Part shown: positions 1 through 8,157 of the stretch, piece by piece
Layout: the number at the start of each line of letters is the position of its first letter
Numbering within the stretch: position 1 is the stretch's first letter
Assembly: GCA_963763855.1 (NCBI GenBank)
Contig: CAVXPU010000005.1
Coordinates: 1,860,001 to 1,924,000 of the forward strand
Length of the DNA: 64,000 bases
Source of the DNA: JAIBCC01 sp963763855
GTDB lineage: Bacteria; Acidobacteriota; Blastocatellia; Pyrinomonadales; Pyrinomonadaceae
Reading direction: 5' to 3'
The notes under the pieces: model-generated
The model's input: only the letters and a program-made list of their open reading frames with translations
What the model was told of the DNA's origin: nothing
Databases searched by the model: none
Translations under genes and position numbers: made by a program

Positions 1-305
1 GCTTCGGAAATGAACGATTTCAGCTTGTTTTCAACGTCATCAATTGCCGTAACTATATCTTTCTCAACCGATTGCACGAATTGACCAAATTCACCGCGGG
101 ATTCAGGCGGAACTTTACCAATCAACTTTTTCGCTTCTGCAATCGCTGATTTCTTGCCAGTATGTTTGGTTTTCAACTCGCCGATTTCACGCTGCAGATT
201 TTCAGCCTCAATCAGATTTAAGTTACTGTGATTACCATTGAAACTGCTAAATTCCATGATAAATGCTTGGCGGATTTTTTCTACTTGTTCTTTTTGCTCA
301 ATCAT
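1..305 (-). CDS. pheS: Phenylalanyl-tRNA synthetase alpha subunit, N-terminal part (cut by window edge)
   Basis: Reading leftward from an ATG at 305 gives 101 codons with no stop before the edge. The translation has the charged N-terminal coiled coil of PheS, the arm that contacts tRNA-Phe, including HTGKKSAIAEAKKLIGKVPP followed by RGEFGQ. The catalytic class II core lies outside the window. The position after thrS-infC-rpmI-rplT is the common bacterial order. No clear Shine-Dalgarno is visible, so the exact start is less certain than the identity. A terminator-like hairpin separates it from rplT, so pheS may have its own promoter in the short spacer or depend on read-through. Confidence 0.85.
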   Translation of the reverse strand, partial: MIEQKEQVEKIRQAFIMEFSSFNGNHSNLNLIEAENLQREIGELKTKHTGKKSAIAEAKKLIGKVPPESRGEFGQFVQSVEKDIVTAIDDVENKLKSFISE

Positions 306-351
306 TATGCTTTTAATTACTAAAATCTTAACATAAATTCTATATCTAAAA

Positions 352-394
352 TAAAAAAGCAAGGGCAAAGTTTATAACTTTTACCCTTTGCTTT
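352..394 (-). terminator. Rho-independent terminator after rplT
   Basis: On the minus strand an imperfect stem (AAAGCAAAGGGTAAAAG against CTTTGCCCTTGCTTT, with a G-U pair and a bulge) is followed by a T-rich run. It lies 20-60 bases past the rplT stop codon and before pheS. Confidence 0.7.
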
Positions 395-412
395 CTTAAC
401 GATAATGCGGCT

Positions 413-787
413 TTAAGCTGCCTGAGCCTTACTCGCCAAAGCATCTTTCACTTGACCTGCTAAATTGGCAAAAGATTCCGGCTGTTTTGCCGCTAAATCT
501 GCCAAAACTTTGCGGTCTAATTCAATTCCGGCAAGTTTCAAACCGTGCATAAAGTTTGAGTAGTTTAATCCGTTCAAACGGGCTGCAGCACCGATTCTAA
601 CAATCCATAATGATCGAAAATCACGTTTTTTCAGCTTTCTGCCCGTATAGGCGAATTTTAGGGCACGTTCTACCGATTCTTTCGCCGAACGATAAAGTTT
701 CGACTTAGTTCCTCTGTAACCTTTGGCTAAGGCTAATATTTTTTTGCGTTTCTGTACGCGTTTATTCCCACGTTTTACTCTTGGCAT
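413..787 (-). CDS. rplT: 50S ribosomal protein L20
   Basis: At 124 residues it is close to the usual L20 length of about 118. It has the basic N-terminal extension (MPRVKRGNKRVQKRKKILAL) and the conserved GYRGTKSKLYRSA and SLWIVRIGAAARLNGLNYS blocks. L20 binds 23S rRNA, is needed early in large-subunit assembly, and in several bacteria represses its own operon by binding leader mRNA. An AGGAGTG-type ribosome binding site precedes the ATG. It is the last gene of thrS-infC-rpmI-rplT before the hairpin terminator. Confidence 0.97.
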   Translation of the reverse strand: MPRVKRGNKRVQKRKKILALAKGYRGTKSKLYRSAKESVERALKFAYTGRKLKKRDFRSLWIVRIGAAARLNGLNYSNFMHGLKLAGIELDRKVLADLAAKQPESFANLAGQVKDALASKAQAA

Positions 788-884
788 TTCTTCACTCCTT
801 CGTCGTGAAATTCAAAGTTCGGATTGATAGATTAAAAAATCTTACACAATAGATCTTTACTTTTGAATTTCGAATCTTAAATTC

Positions 885-1088
885 TTAACCTCTTCCGTAT
901 GGCAACATTTTTTCTACTCGTTTTTGGTCGCCTTCTGAAACGTATGTATCGACGTCTAGATTTCGCTTACGTTTGCTGGTTTTCTTCGTCAAAATATGAC
1001 GTGCGTGCGAATGTCCGCGTTTGAACTTGCCGGAAGCAGTTGAACGGAAACGCTTTGCCGCTCCTTTATGTGTTTTTAATTTAGGCAT
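885..1088 (-). CDS. rpmI: 50S ribosomal protein L35
   Basis: This 67-residue, strongly basic protein has the L35 hallmarks: start MPKLKTHKGAAKRFRSTASG, the HILTKKTSKRKRNL core and the C-terminal KMLPYGR tail. It is a structural component of the large ribosomal subunit. It sits between infC and rplT with spacers of 40 and 97 bases, as in most bacteria. An AGGAG-type site (AAGGAGAGG) lies just before the start. Confidence 0.97.
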   Translation of the reverse strand: MPKLKTHKGAAKRFRSTASGKFKRGHSHARHILTKKTSKRKRNLDVDTYVSEGDQKRVEKMLPYGRG

Positions 1089-1128
1089 TTAATAACCTCT
1101 CCTTGTTTAATAATCTTGTAAAAAATCT

Positions 1129-1731
1129 TTATTTTTCGCCGTCTTCAACGGTCGGCTTGGGTTTCTTCTCTATAATCTTGCCTTTTTTCGGCACAAATAT
1201 CGCAAACATTTGGTAGCCTTCCATTTTCGGGAATACTTCGACATCCGCAATATCTGCAAGATCGTCTTGTAGTTTCTTCAGAATCTTGTGTCCCAATTCT
1301 CTGTGAGACATTTCTCGTCCGCGAAAAGCAATTGTTCCACGAATCTTATCTCCTTCAGCCAACCAACCACGGCATCGCAACATTCGATAGTTGTAATCAT
1401 GATCGTCGGTCGCAGGTCGGAATTTAACCTCTTTAACCGTAACAGTTACCTGCTTAACCTTTTGCTCATGCTGCTTCTTTTTCTGTTCGTAAAGAAACTT
1501 TCCGTAATCAATGATCCGGCAAACAGGCGGATCGGCATTTGGAGCAATTTCAACTAAATCAAGTCCGGCTTCTCTGGCTTTTTGAACGGCATCTCGAGTA
1601 TCCATTACTCCAAGTGCCTCGCCGTCTTCGCCAATTACTCTAACGGCTGGAATTCTAATTCGTTCGTTTGTCCGATGCTGCGGACCTCTGCGATTATCTG
1701 GACGATTTCCGCGTCCTCTAAATTGTGCGAT
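1129..1731 (-). CDS. infC: Translation initiation factor IF-3, probable ATC start
   Basis: IF-3 binds the 30S subunit, prevents premature 50S joining and proofreads the start codon. The protein has the N-domain opening TNERIRIPAVRVIGEDGEALG, a basic linker rich in KKKQHEQK, and the C-domain with KEVKFRPATDDHDY and FRGREMSH. The frame stays open up to a TTG at 1749, but that codon overlaps an excellent Shine-Dalgarno (AAAAGGAGGT, 1737-1746). The first in-frame codon at normal spacing is ATC at 1729-1731, giving 200 residues. Rare starts (AUU, AUC, AUA) are a known infC trait that lets IF-3 control its own synthesis. The start is inferred; the identity is certain. Confidence 0.9.
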   Translation of the reverse strand: MAQFRGRGNRPDNRRGPQHRTNERIRIPAVRVIGEDGEALGVMDTRDAVQKAREAGLDLVEIAPNADPPVCRIIDYGKFLYEQKKKQHEQKVKQVTVTVKEVKFRPATDDHDYNYRMLRCRGWLAEGDKIRGTIAFRGREMSHRELGHKILKKLQDDLADIADVEVFPKMEGYQMFAIFVPKKGKIIEKKPKPTVEDGEK

Positions 1732-1736
1732 AAGAG

Positions 1737-1746
1737 ACCTCCTTTT
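1737..1746 (-). promoter_or_regulatory. Strong Shine-Dalgarno that decides the infC start
   Basis: AAAAGGAGGT on the minus strand is complementary to the 16S 3' end. Five bases (CTCTT) separate it from ATC at 1731. It overlaps the only upstream TTG, which therefore cannot use it. Confidence 0.75.
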
Positions 1747-1777
1747 CAAAAGTTAAGAGTTTTAATTAACTTTCAAC

Positions 1778-3748
1778 TTATACATTCGTCAAAGCACGGG
1801 TTTCTTTCAATTTTCGTGCCATTTCAATAAATTCTGCTAGCGACATTCCGCCCAAATCGCCGGTTACTTTCTCGCGAACGGCAATTGTTTTTTCCTCAAA
1901 TTCCTTATCACCAAGGATAATCATGAAGGGAACTTTATTTAACTGGGCATTTCGGATTTTAGCCCCAAGTTTTTCTGAACGCAAATCATTCTCAACCCTA
2001 AATCCAAGTGTCTTCAATTCAGCAGTAATTTCCGCCGCATAATCATTGATGCGGTCGGTAACCGGCAGAACTGTAACCTGTACAGGTGCGAGCCAAAACG
2101 GGAACGCTCCCGCGTAATGTTCGATTAAAACGCCGAAAAATCTTTCGACCGAACCAAACAATGCACGATGAACCATGACAGGTCGCTGCGGTTTGTTGTC
2201 AGAACCGATGAATTCGAGTTCGAAGCGTTCGGGCAAGTTGAAATCAAATTGAACGGTTGATAATTGCCAAAGTCTGCCGATTGAATCTTCAACCTTAATA
2301 TCTATTTTCGGACCGTAAAATGCTGCTTCGCCTTCGATTCGTTCATACGGAATCTCGCGACGTTTCAACGCATTAACCAAAGCAACTTCCGCAGTTGCCC
2401 AATCATCATTTGACCCCAAATAGCCTTTATTTTCCGCACCGTCGCGAACTGAAAGTTCAACTTTGAACTTCTCGAACCCGAAAGTTTTGAAAACATCGTA
2501 AGCAAAATCGACGCAATTTCCAACTTCATCTTCAACTTGATCCGGTCGGCAAAAAATATGTGCATCGTCTTGCGTAAACCCGCGAACACGCATTAATCCG
2601 TGCAATGTTCCCGAAAGTTCCGCACGATAAACGGTTCCCAATTCGGCGTAGCGAAGCGGCAGATCGCGATATGAACGCGGATGAGTTTTGTAAATTCCGA
2701 TATGAAACGGACAATTCATCGGTTTCAGACGGAATTCAGTTTCTTCGCCGAATTTTTCCGGCATTCCCATCGGTTCAAAGAGGGAATCGGCGTAATTCTG
2801 TTCGTGTCCCGAAGTTTGCCAAAGTTGGCGTTTGGCGATGTGCGGCGTAAAAACCATTCCGTAACCGCGTTTTTGCAACTCTTCACGCAGATAATTCTCC
2901 ATATCTGTCCGAATCGCTCCACCTTTCGGATGCCAAAAGATAAAACCTTGTCCGTAATCGTCTTGAATCGAAAATAAATCCAATTCCTTGCCGAGTTTTC
3001 GGTGATCGCGTTTTTCGGCTTCTTCGCGTTGTTTTACCCAATTATCAAGTTCTTCCTGTGTCGCAAACGCGGTTCCGTAGATGCGTTGCATTTGCTCATT
3101 TTCCGCGTCGCCTTTCCAATACGCACCGCTTAAAGCCAATAATTTGAATGCTTTAAGTTTTCCGGTGTGCCCAACGTGCGGACCTAAGCAAAAATCAACA
3201 AACGGCGTTCCGTCAATATAATAAGCAGTCGCGGTTTCGTCAGCTTTTTCGTCGATCAACTGACATTTGAGCGGTTCATTTCGTGCTTCAAAAAGTTTTA
3301 CAAGTTCGTTTTTAGCGATAACTTCACGCCGATAAACGAGGTTTCGTTTCGATATCTCACGCATTTTCTTTTCGATAATCGGTAAATCCGATTCCGTAAG
3401 TTGGTTTGGAGCAATGACATCGTAATAAAACCCGTAACGCGGGTCTTCCATCAAAGCGGGTCCAACGCCGAGTTTCGTTTCAGGGAAAAGTTCAAGAATC
3501 GCGGCGGCAAGCAGATGTGCGGTCGAATGGCGGATCACTTCCAAACCATCACGTGTGTCGGCGGTAATCGGTTGAAGAGACAAAGTAGTATCGCTGATCG
3601 GCAGTTGAAAAGATAAATCAACTTCTGCACCATCAACCTTCGCCGCCAGAGTTTTTTTCAAAACTTCACGGTCAAACGCTTTGATTACATCCAGAACAGT
3701 AACTGTTTCGGGAAAATCCTTACTTTGTTCGCCAAATTGTATTTGCAT
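1778..3748 (-). CDS. thrS: Threonyl-tRNA synthetase
   Basis: A 656-residue class II synthetase of the usual length that charges tRNA-Thr. In order it has a TGS domain (about 1-60), the second additional/editing domain with the HSTAHLL metal-site motif near 74 and the DFCLGPHVGHTG block near 185, the catalytic core (about 245-545) with NCPFH zinc-ligand region and motif 2 around RYAELGTVYR, and an anticodon-binding domain at the C-terminus (VQVTVLPVTDR onward). It is first in the thrS-infC-rpmI-rplT block. The long upstream region holds mutually exclusive stem pairings (see 3788-3959), suggesting leader-based control. Confidence 0.97.
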   Translation of the reverse strand: MQIQFGEQSKDFPETVTVLDVIKAFDREVLKKTLAAKVDGAEVDLSFQLPISDTTLSLQPITADTRDGLEVIRHSTAHLLAAAILELFPETKLGVGPALMEDPRYGFYYDVIAPNQLTESDLPIIEKKMREISKRNLVYRREVIAKNELVKLFEARNEPLKCQLIDEKADETATAYYIDGTPFVDFCLGPHVGHTGKLKAFKLLALSGAYWKGDAENEQMQRIYGTAFATQEELDNWVKQREEAEKRDHRKLGKELDLFSIQDDYGQGFIFWHPKGGAIRTDMENYLREELQKRGYGMVFTPHIAKRQLWQTSGHEQNYADSLFEPMGMPEKFGEETEFRLKPMNCPFHIGIYKTHPRSYRDLPLRYAELGTVYRAELSGTLHGLMRVRGFTQDDAHIFCRPDQVEDEVGNCVDFAYDVFKTFGFEKFKVELSVRDGAENKGYLGSNDDWATAEVALVNALKRREIPYERIEGEAAFYGPKIDIKVEDSIGRLWQLSTVQFDFNLPERFELEFIGSDNKPQRPVMVHRALFGSVERFFGVLIEHYAGAFPFWLAPVQVTVLPVTDRINDYAAEITAELKTLGFRVENDLRSEKLGAKIRNAQLNKVPFMIILGDKEFEEKTIAVREKVTGDLGGMSLAEFIEMARKLKETRALTNV

Positions 3749-3787
3749 ATACTTTAATTGTTAATCGTTAGCTTCGAATCGTTAATC

Positions 3788-3959
3788 TCTTATCAATTCG
3801 TGCATTACTATTTACAATTAATGACTACCACTTAAGTTGATTTGATCTGATAAGAGCGACTTTGCCTTGCGTTCTAATTAAAAAACGCGATTTTCACGCC
3901 ATTAGAAGCGTGTCGTAGTAGTTCGGGTTATAGCAAAGTTCTTCGTTAGCATCTTATCA
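3788..3959 (-). promoter_or_regulatory. Structured thrS leader with alternative pairings
   Basis: Nested complementary arms occur: TGATAAGA/TCTTATCA (3848-3855 with 3952-3959), ACTTTGC/GCAAAGT (3859-3865 with 3933-3939) and TTCTAAT/ATTAGAA (3872-3878 with 3901-3907). Another TCTTATCA at 3788-3795, closer to the thrS start, can pair with the same 3848-3855 segment, so the two folds exclude each other. The approximately 300-base space between thrS and the mobile element has no other gene. Whether it is transcribed as the thrS 5' leader is inferred. Confidence 0.5.
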
Positions 3960-3985
3960 AAAAGTAGGCAGGAATTTCGCCTGCC
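3957..3985 (-). terminator. Terminator-like hairpin, probably for the DEAD-box helicase
   Basis: On the minus strand GGCAGG-CGAAATT-CCTGCC (3967-3985) is followed by TACTTTTTG. It lies past the inserted element; without that element it would be about 60-80 bases downstream of the helicase stop. Confidence 0.55.
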
Positions 3986-4042
3986 AAAGTAAAGAAAGGA
4001 TGATATCATCGGGCAGTAAGTATTGCAAGCAAAGCCGCAAAT

Positions 4043-4503
4043 GGGTAGTGTCCTAATGTGATGTCAGTCGACCGTCTATAAATTCGATAGAAATTTTGTC
4101 ACCACAAAATGGGCAAAATTCTAACGGATAAAACTCGACTGGATTATGCCTATCGTCATACTTAAAAATATTAAAGGGTTTATAATCTTCGCTGAACGAG
4201 TCTGCAAACCCACTGTTACTAGTTACAACTTCGTTATCTATAACTTTTGACATAGTGTCACAACACATTTCTGTTATCCCTTCATCTCTTAACCCATGAT
4301 CGCGATGCGTTACCTTAAATCTCATGCTTATTTCACCTCTATTTTTAATAAATCTTTCAAATTCCAAATTGTATTACTCAAACCAGCTTCCATTGCCGGA
4401 GTGCATCTCAAAGTTTTGTGAACTCTGCAAAAGTTATAACAAGCGAAAAAGATAGCAAGCATAAATTGAAATAGGCAAACACTACAGGATTAGGACACTA
4501 CCC
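4043..4503. mobile_element. Small inverted-repeat element (about 461 bp) with one cargo gene
   Basis: A perfect 15-base inverted repeat bounds the segment: GGGTAGTGTCCTAAT at 4043-4057 and its complement ATTAGGACACTACCC at 4489-4503. CCGCAAA lies directly outside on both sides (4035-4041 and 4502-4508, the latter sharing two C with the repeat), consistent with a 5-7 base target duplication. No transposase is encoded inside, so movement would need one in trans (a MITE-like or passenger-carrying element). It lies about 20 bases behind the helicase stop codon. The IS family is not recognised. Confidence 0.65.
4053..4325 (-). CDS. Small zinc-ribbon-like protein carried by the inverted-repeat element
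   Basis: No family is recognised. The 90-residue product starts at MRFKVTHRDHG, chosen because AGAGGTG lies 8 bases upstream; an in-frame ATG 14 codons earlier lacks such a site. The N-terminal half has CC in ITEMCCDTM and the C-terminal half has FCPFCGDK, a possible four-cysteine metal site. Its TAG stop codon lies inside the left 15-base inverted repeat, so gene and element boundaries are intimately linked. It is probably cargo rather than a host gene. It could be expressed from its own promoter in the 160 bases between the start and the right repeat. Confidence 0.6.
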   Translation of the reverse strand: MRFKVTHRDHGLRDEGITEMCCDTMSKVIDNEVVTSNSGFADSFSEDYKPFNIFKYDDRHNPVEFYPLEFCPFCGDKISIEFIDGRLTSH

Positions 4504-4523
4504 GCAAACGCAAAGCTCTTAAA

Positions 4524-6305
4524 TCATCTGTCCGCTTTCTTCTTAGCCTTTCTCTTTGGAGGACGGGTTCGTCCTCTTGAATCGGAAGTAAATGGCGTTC
4601 GTCCTTTGTTTTTCTTTGGTCGATCGCGTCGGAAATCTTCAAAAGGTCTGCGTTCGCTCTTTTCTTTTGATTCCGCTTTTCTTTCAGAAACGACGTTGTC
4701 TTCCGAAGCGAGGCGGATATTTGCAGCTTGACTGCGAATTTTGGAATTTGCCATTCGGCTCAAAACCTGTGCAACAAATTCTTTCGGCACGTCAACCAAT
4801 GTAAATCGATCATTTACATCAATTGCTCCAATCGCCTTCCCAGGGATTCCACCTTCGTTTGCTACTGCCCCAACAATATCAGATGGCGAAATGTTATGCT
4901 TTCTGCCCACATTAAACAGAAGTTTGACCATTCCCGATTCAGGATAATTAAATTTATCGATCTGAACGGGTTCAGGTACAACTTCGAGTGTCTTCTCGCC
5001 AACTGCCATAAATATTGCAGCCGCAGCAACTTCTGCAATATCGCAGCCGTGTTCTTCAGCAAAATCCTCTACAAATGAAAGATGAAGTTCTAAATCTTGT
5101 TCTGTTAACGCCGCAACGATTTTTTCCTTCAAGCCCGCGATTCGCCTTGCGGCAATGTCAGCTTTCGTTGGCAATTTCATTGGCTCAATCTTTTGATTTG
5201 TGTATCTTTCAATATCACGCATCATCCGCAATTGCCTTGGTGTAACAAAGAGAATTGATCTTCCTGATCTGCCCGCACGTCCGGTTCGCCCAATTCTATG
5301 AACGTAGGATTCCGTATCGCCCGGCATATCGAAATTAACGACTATTCCAATTCTTTCAACGTCTAACCCGCGGGCGGCAACGTCCGTCGCAGTAACGATT
5401 TCAACCTTTCCTGGCTTTAGTTTTTTGATTACGGCTTCGCGTTGATTTTGATTCATATCGCCATGCATCGTTTCTACGGCATATCCGCGAGCCTGAAGTT
5501 TATCCGCGAGGCGGTCACAGCCCATTTTTGTTCTTTGGAAGATTAAAATCGATTCATTTTCATTTGATTCGGCTTCGAGGATTTTTGTTAGAACGTCTGC
5601 TTTTTGGCTTTCGGAAACATTGATATAAAACTGTTTGATTGCCGGAACCGTGAGCGTTTTGCGTTCGATTTCAACGTTTATCGCGTTTTTCAGATACCGC
5701 TCGGCGATTCGACGAATCTCTTTCGGCATAGTTGCAGAGAATAAGGCAGTCTGACGCTCTTTTGAAGTATGACTCAGAATCCACTCTACATCGTCGATAA
5801 ATCCCATCCGAAGCATCTCATCAGCTTCATCTAAAACAACCATTTTTAGTTGATTGAAGACGATTGTTTCACGTCTGATGTGATCCATTACGCGTCCCGG
5901 TGTTCCAACAATGATCTGTACACCGCTACGTAAATGTTTTACTTGCTGAAAAAGCGATTGTCCGCCGTAAACCGGCAAAACTCTCACCTTTTTCATGTAT
6001 TTCGCATAGCTATGAATCGCTTCGGCTACCTGAATAGCAAGTTCGCGGGTCGGCGTTAAAACAATCGCCTGCAATCCATTACTGTTCGCGTCGATATTCT
6101 GTAGGATCGGCAAAGCGAAAGATGCGGTTTTTCCTGTTCCGGTTTGAGCTTGCCCTACAATATCGTTGCCTTCGAGTAATAGGGGAATCGTTTTTAGCTG
6201 AATTGGCGAAGGGGTTTCGTAACCAATTTCTTTTACTGCTTTGATAATTTCATCGCTCAAACCAAAGTGGGCGAATGTTGTTTGTGTTTCGTTCATTGAA
6301 GACAT
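4524..6305 (-). CDS. DEAD-box ATP-dependent RNA helicase (DeaD/CsdA-like)
   Basis: A 593-residue RNA helicase likely acting in ribosome assembly, mRNA decay or cold adaptation. The Q motif region (FAHFGLSDEI...PSPIQ) is near residue 11, then AQTGTGKT, PTRELA, TPGRVMDH, DEAD, SAT, the second RecA domain and HRIGRTGRAGR near 340. A DbpA/CsdA-type RNA-binding domain follows at about 475-545 (VGRKHNISPSDIVGAVANEG), then a highly basic, disordered tail ending KRKAKKKADR that probably adds non-specific RNA affinity. The length and domain order match the long DeaD type rather than RhlE. An inverted-repeat element lies between its stop codon and its likely terminator. Confidence 0.92.
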   Translation of the reverse strand: MSSMNETQTTFAHFGLSDEIIKAVKEIGYETPSPIQLKTIPLLLEGNDIVGQAQTGTGKTASFALPILQNIDANSNGLQAIVLTPTRELAIQVAEAIHSYAKYMKKVRVLPVYGGQSLFQQVKHLRSGVQIIVGTPGRVMDHIRRETIVFNQLKMVVLDEADEMLRMGFIDDVEWILSHTSKERQTALFSATMPKEIRRIAERYLKNAINVEIERKTLTVPAIKQFYINVSESQKADVLTKILEAESNENESILIFQRTKMGCDRLADKLQARGYAVETMHGDMNQNQREAVIKKLKPGKVEIVTATDVAARGLDVERIGIVVNFDMPGDTESYVHRIGRTGRAGRSGRSILFVTPRQLRMMRDIERYTNQKIEPMKLPTKADIAARRIAGLKEKIVAALTEQDLELHLSFVEDFAEEHGCDIAEVAAAAIFMAVGEKTLEVVPEPVQIDKFNYPESGMVKLLFNVGRKHNISPSDIVGAVANEGGIPGKAIGAIDVNDRFTLVDVPKEFVAQVLSRMANSKIRSQAANIRLASEDNVVSERKAESKEKSERRPFEDFRRDRPKKNKGRTPFTSDSRGRTRPPKRKAKKKADR

Positions 6306-6489
6306 AACCTATCAGTCTAAGCTATTTGAACGAAAAATGCCTAATCAAACGAGTAAGTATTTTGAAAAAACATAAAATACCATCAAATACAACTGCAATT
6401 ATTGAGCCTTTGTTCTACATAAACTGTTGTTGGCAAAGCAGATATAGGCAAATTGGGCATAAGTGTGAATTATTTTGTTAAAACCGTTT

Positions 6490-8076
6490 TTAGTTTAGTT
6501 TCAGAGCCTGCCCAAAACGTGTTTGGTTTAATTCGCCATTGGCAAAAGTCTTTTGTCCATTAACAAAAACATATGAAATCCCGACAGGGAATTGATGCGG
6601 ATCATCATAAGTGGCTTTATCCGCAATCGTTTTTTCGTCGAAAATTACTAAATCAGCTGCAAAACCTTCCTTGATTAATCCTCTGTTTTTTAAGTTAAAA
6701 GTTTGTGCCGGCAAGCTGGTCATTTTACGAATAGCATCTTCAAGCGTAAGTATTTTAAGTTCTCGAACATATCGCCCTAAAACCCGAACATTGTTTCCAT
6801 AACCTCTCGGATGCGGCTTACCTTCGCCGATCGCACGCACGCCGCTATCCGAAGCAATCATAGTGAATGGTTCACGCATTATCATTTGCACGTCTGGTTC
6901 GTCCATTTTGTGATAGACCATTTGAGCTCCGCCGCCTTGATAGATTTCATAAATTTGCTCAATTTGAGCATCAAGTTTATCTTTGCCACGCACAAGTTTA
7001 GAAATTTCCTTAATATTTTTTCCGTCATAATCTTTATTTGCAGAATAGGAAGCAACGTAAGCATAGCTAAAATCCTTAAACTTGCTTTTTTTCAACGTGT
7101 CTTTTATTTCTTTGGTGATTTTCTTTTTAGTTTCCTCATCTGCCAAACGCTTTTTGCCTTCTTCACGTCCGCCTGCCAGTGCCCAACTCGGTAAAATCGT
7201 ATCTAGCGAAGTAGAAGAAGCTGTGTAAGCATATTCGTCAATTGTTACCTGCAAACCTCTGGCACGGGCTTGGCGAACTAGATCGAGAGTTTGATTAGCT
7301 TTTCCCCAATGCTCTTTACTGGCGATTTTGAAATGTGAAATTTCAACCGAAATGCCTGTCTGCTCGCCGATATTAATGGCTTCGGCAATCGCTTCAAAAA
7401 CTGTTTCGCCCTCATTGCGAATATGGCTGGCGTAAATTCCATTGTACTTTTTGGCAATTCTAGCAAGGGCAACAACCTCATCAGTTTTGGCGTAAGTGCC
7501 TGGGACATAGATCAAACCAGTTGAAATCCCAACCGCTCCATCTTTCATTCCTTGTTCGACAATCGCCTCCATTTTTTTCAGTTCTTCGGGAGTTGGCTCC
7601 CGGTTTTCGGTGCCTAAAACAGCTCGTCGGACAGAACCGTGAGCAATCAGAGTTCCTAGGTTTACTGCTGTTGGATTGGCTGAGAAATTACCTAGGAAAT
7701 TGTTTACGTCAGTTACAGAACCGCCGCAATTACCCGTAATTAAGGATGTTACACCCATTCTGATAAAGTTTTCAGCATTAGGATTATTAAAAATATTTTC
7801 GGTGTGAGCGTGAACATCTATAAAACCTGGAGCAACTATTTGATTTTGAGCATCAACAATTTCTTTTGCTTCATTTTCATTTATTACGCCAATTTTTACG
7901 ATGCGTCCTTCCTTTATCCCAATATCTGCCTTAAACCAAGGATTACCGGTTCCATCAATTATTCGACCGTTTTTTATAACAAAATCGTAAATAATTGGAT
8001 TAGAAGCCTGAGCAAATACAGATGCAGAAAAACTTACCAGAAATAAAGTAGAAATAAAAAATCGCTTCATACGCAC
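6490..8076 (-). CDS. Secreted N-acyl-D-amino-acid deacylase family amidohydrolase
   Basis: A 528-residue protein with a signal peptide (MRMKRFFISTLFLVSFSASVFA) followed by an amidohydrolase fold. It has the small beta domain (VIKNGRIIDGTGNPWFKADI), the metal motif DVHAHTE, the family-typical ITGNCGG cysteine region, SHIRNEG, EISHFK and the late ASDSGV aspartate. Members release D-amino acids from N-acylated substrates or act on related peptides; the precise substrate cannot be read from sequence. The C-terminal strand (GLIKEGFAADLVIFDEKTI) closes the composite beta domain. It is transcribed alone, divergently from the 8158 gene. The signal peptide places it in the periplasm or outside. Confidence 0.88.
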   Translation of the reverse strand: MRMKRFFISTLFLVSFSASVFAQASNPIIYDFVIKNGRIIDGTGNPWFKADIGIKEGRIVKIGVINENEAKEIVDAQNQIVAPGFIDVHAHTENIFNNPNAENFIRMGVTSLITGNCGGSVTDVNNFLGNFSANPTAVNLGTLIAHGSVRRAVLGTENREPTPEELKKMEAIVEQGMKDGAVGISTGLIYVPGTYAKTDEVVALARIAKKYNGIYASHIRNEGETVFEAIAEAINIGEQTGISVEISHFKIASKEHWGKANQTLDLVRQARARGLQVTIDEYAYTASSTSLDTILPSWALAGGREEGKKRLADEETKKKITKEIKDTLKKSKFKDFSYAYVASYSANKDYDGKNIKEISKLVRGKDKLDAQIEQIYEIYQGGGAQMVYHKMDEPDVQMIMREPFTMIASDSGVRAIGEGKPHPRGYGNNVRVLGRYVRELKILTLEDAIRKMTSLPAQTFNLKNRGLIKEGFAADLVIFDEKTIADKATYDDPHQFPVGISYVFVNGQKTFANGELNQTRFGQALKLN

Positions 8077-8157
8077 CTACCTTGAAATTTTTTTTTGATT
8101 ATAGTTTTTTTTTCCTAGAATTTACTATTTACAATTAACGAATTACAATTTACGGAT

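Noticed and set aside
1288..1830. Plus-strand ORFs opposite infC and thrS
   Set aside because: They are antisense reading frames of conserved genes, with no ribosome binding site and no recognisable protein pattern.
3788..3959. T-box or tRNA-like gene upstream of thrS
   Set aside because: No T-box core or T-psi-C consensus (GGTTCRANNCC) is present and the stems do not form a cloverleaf.
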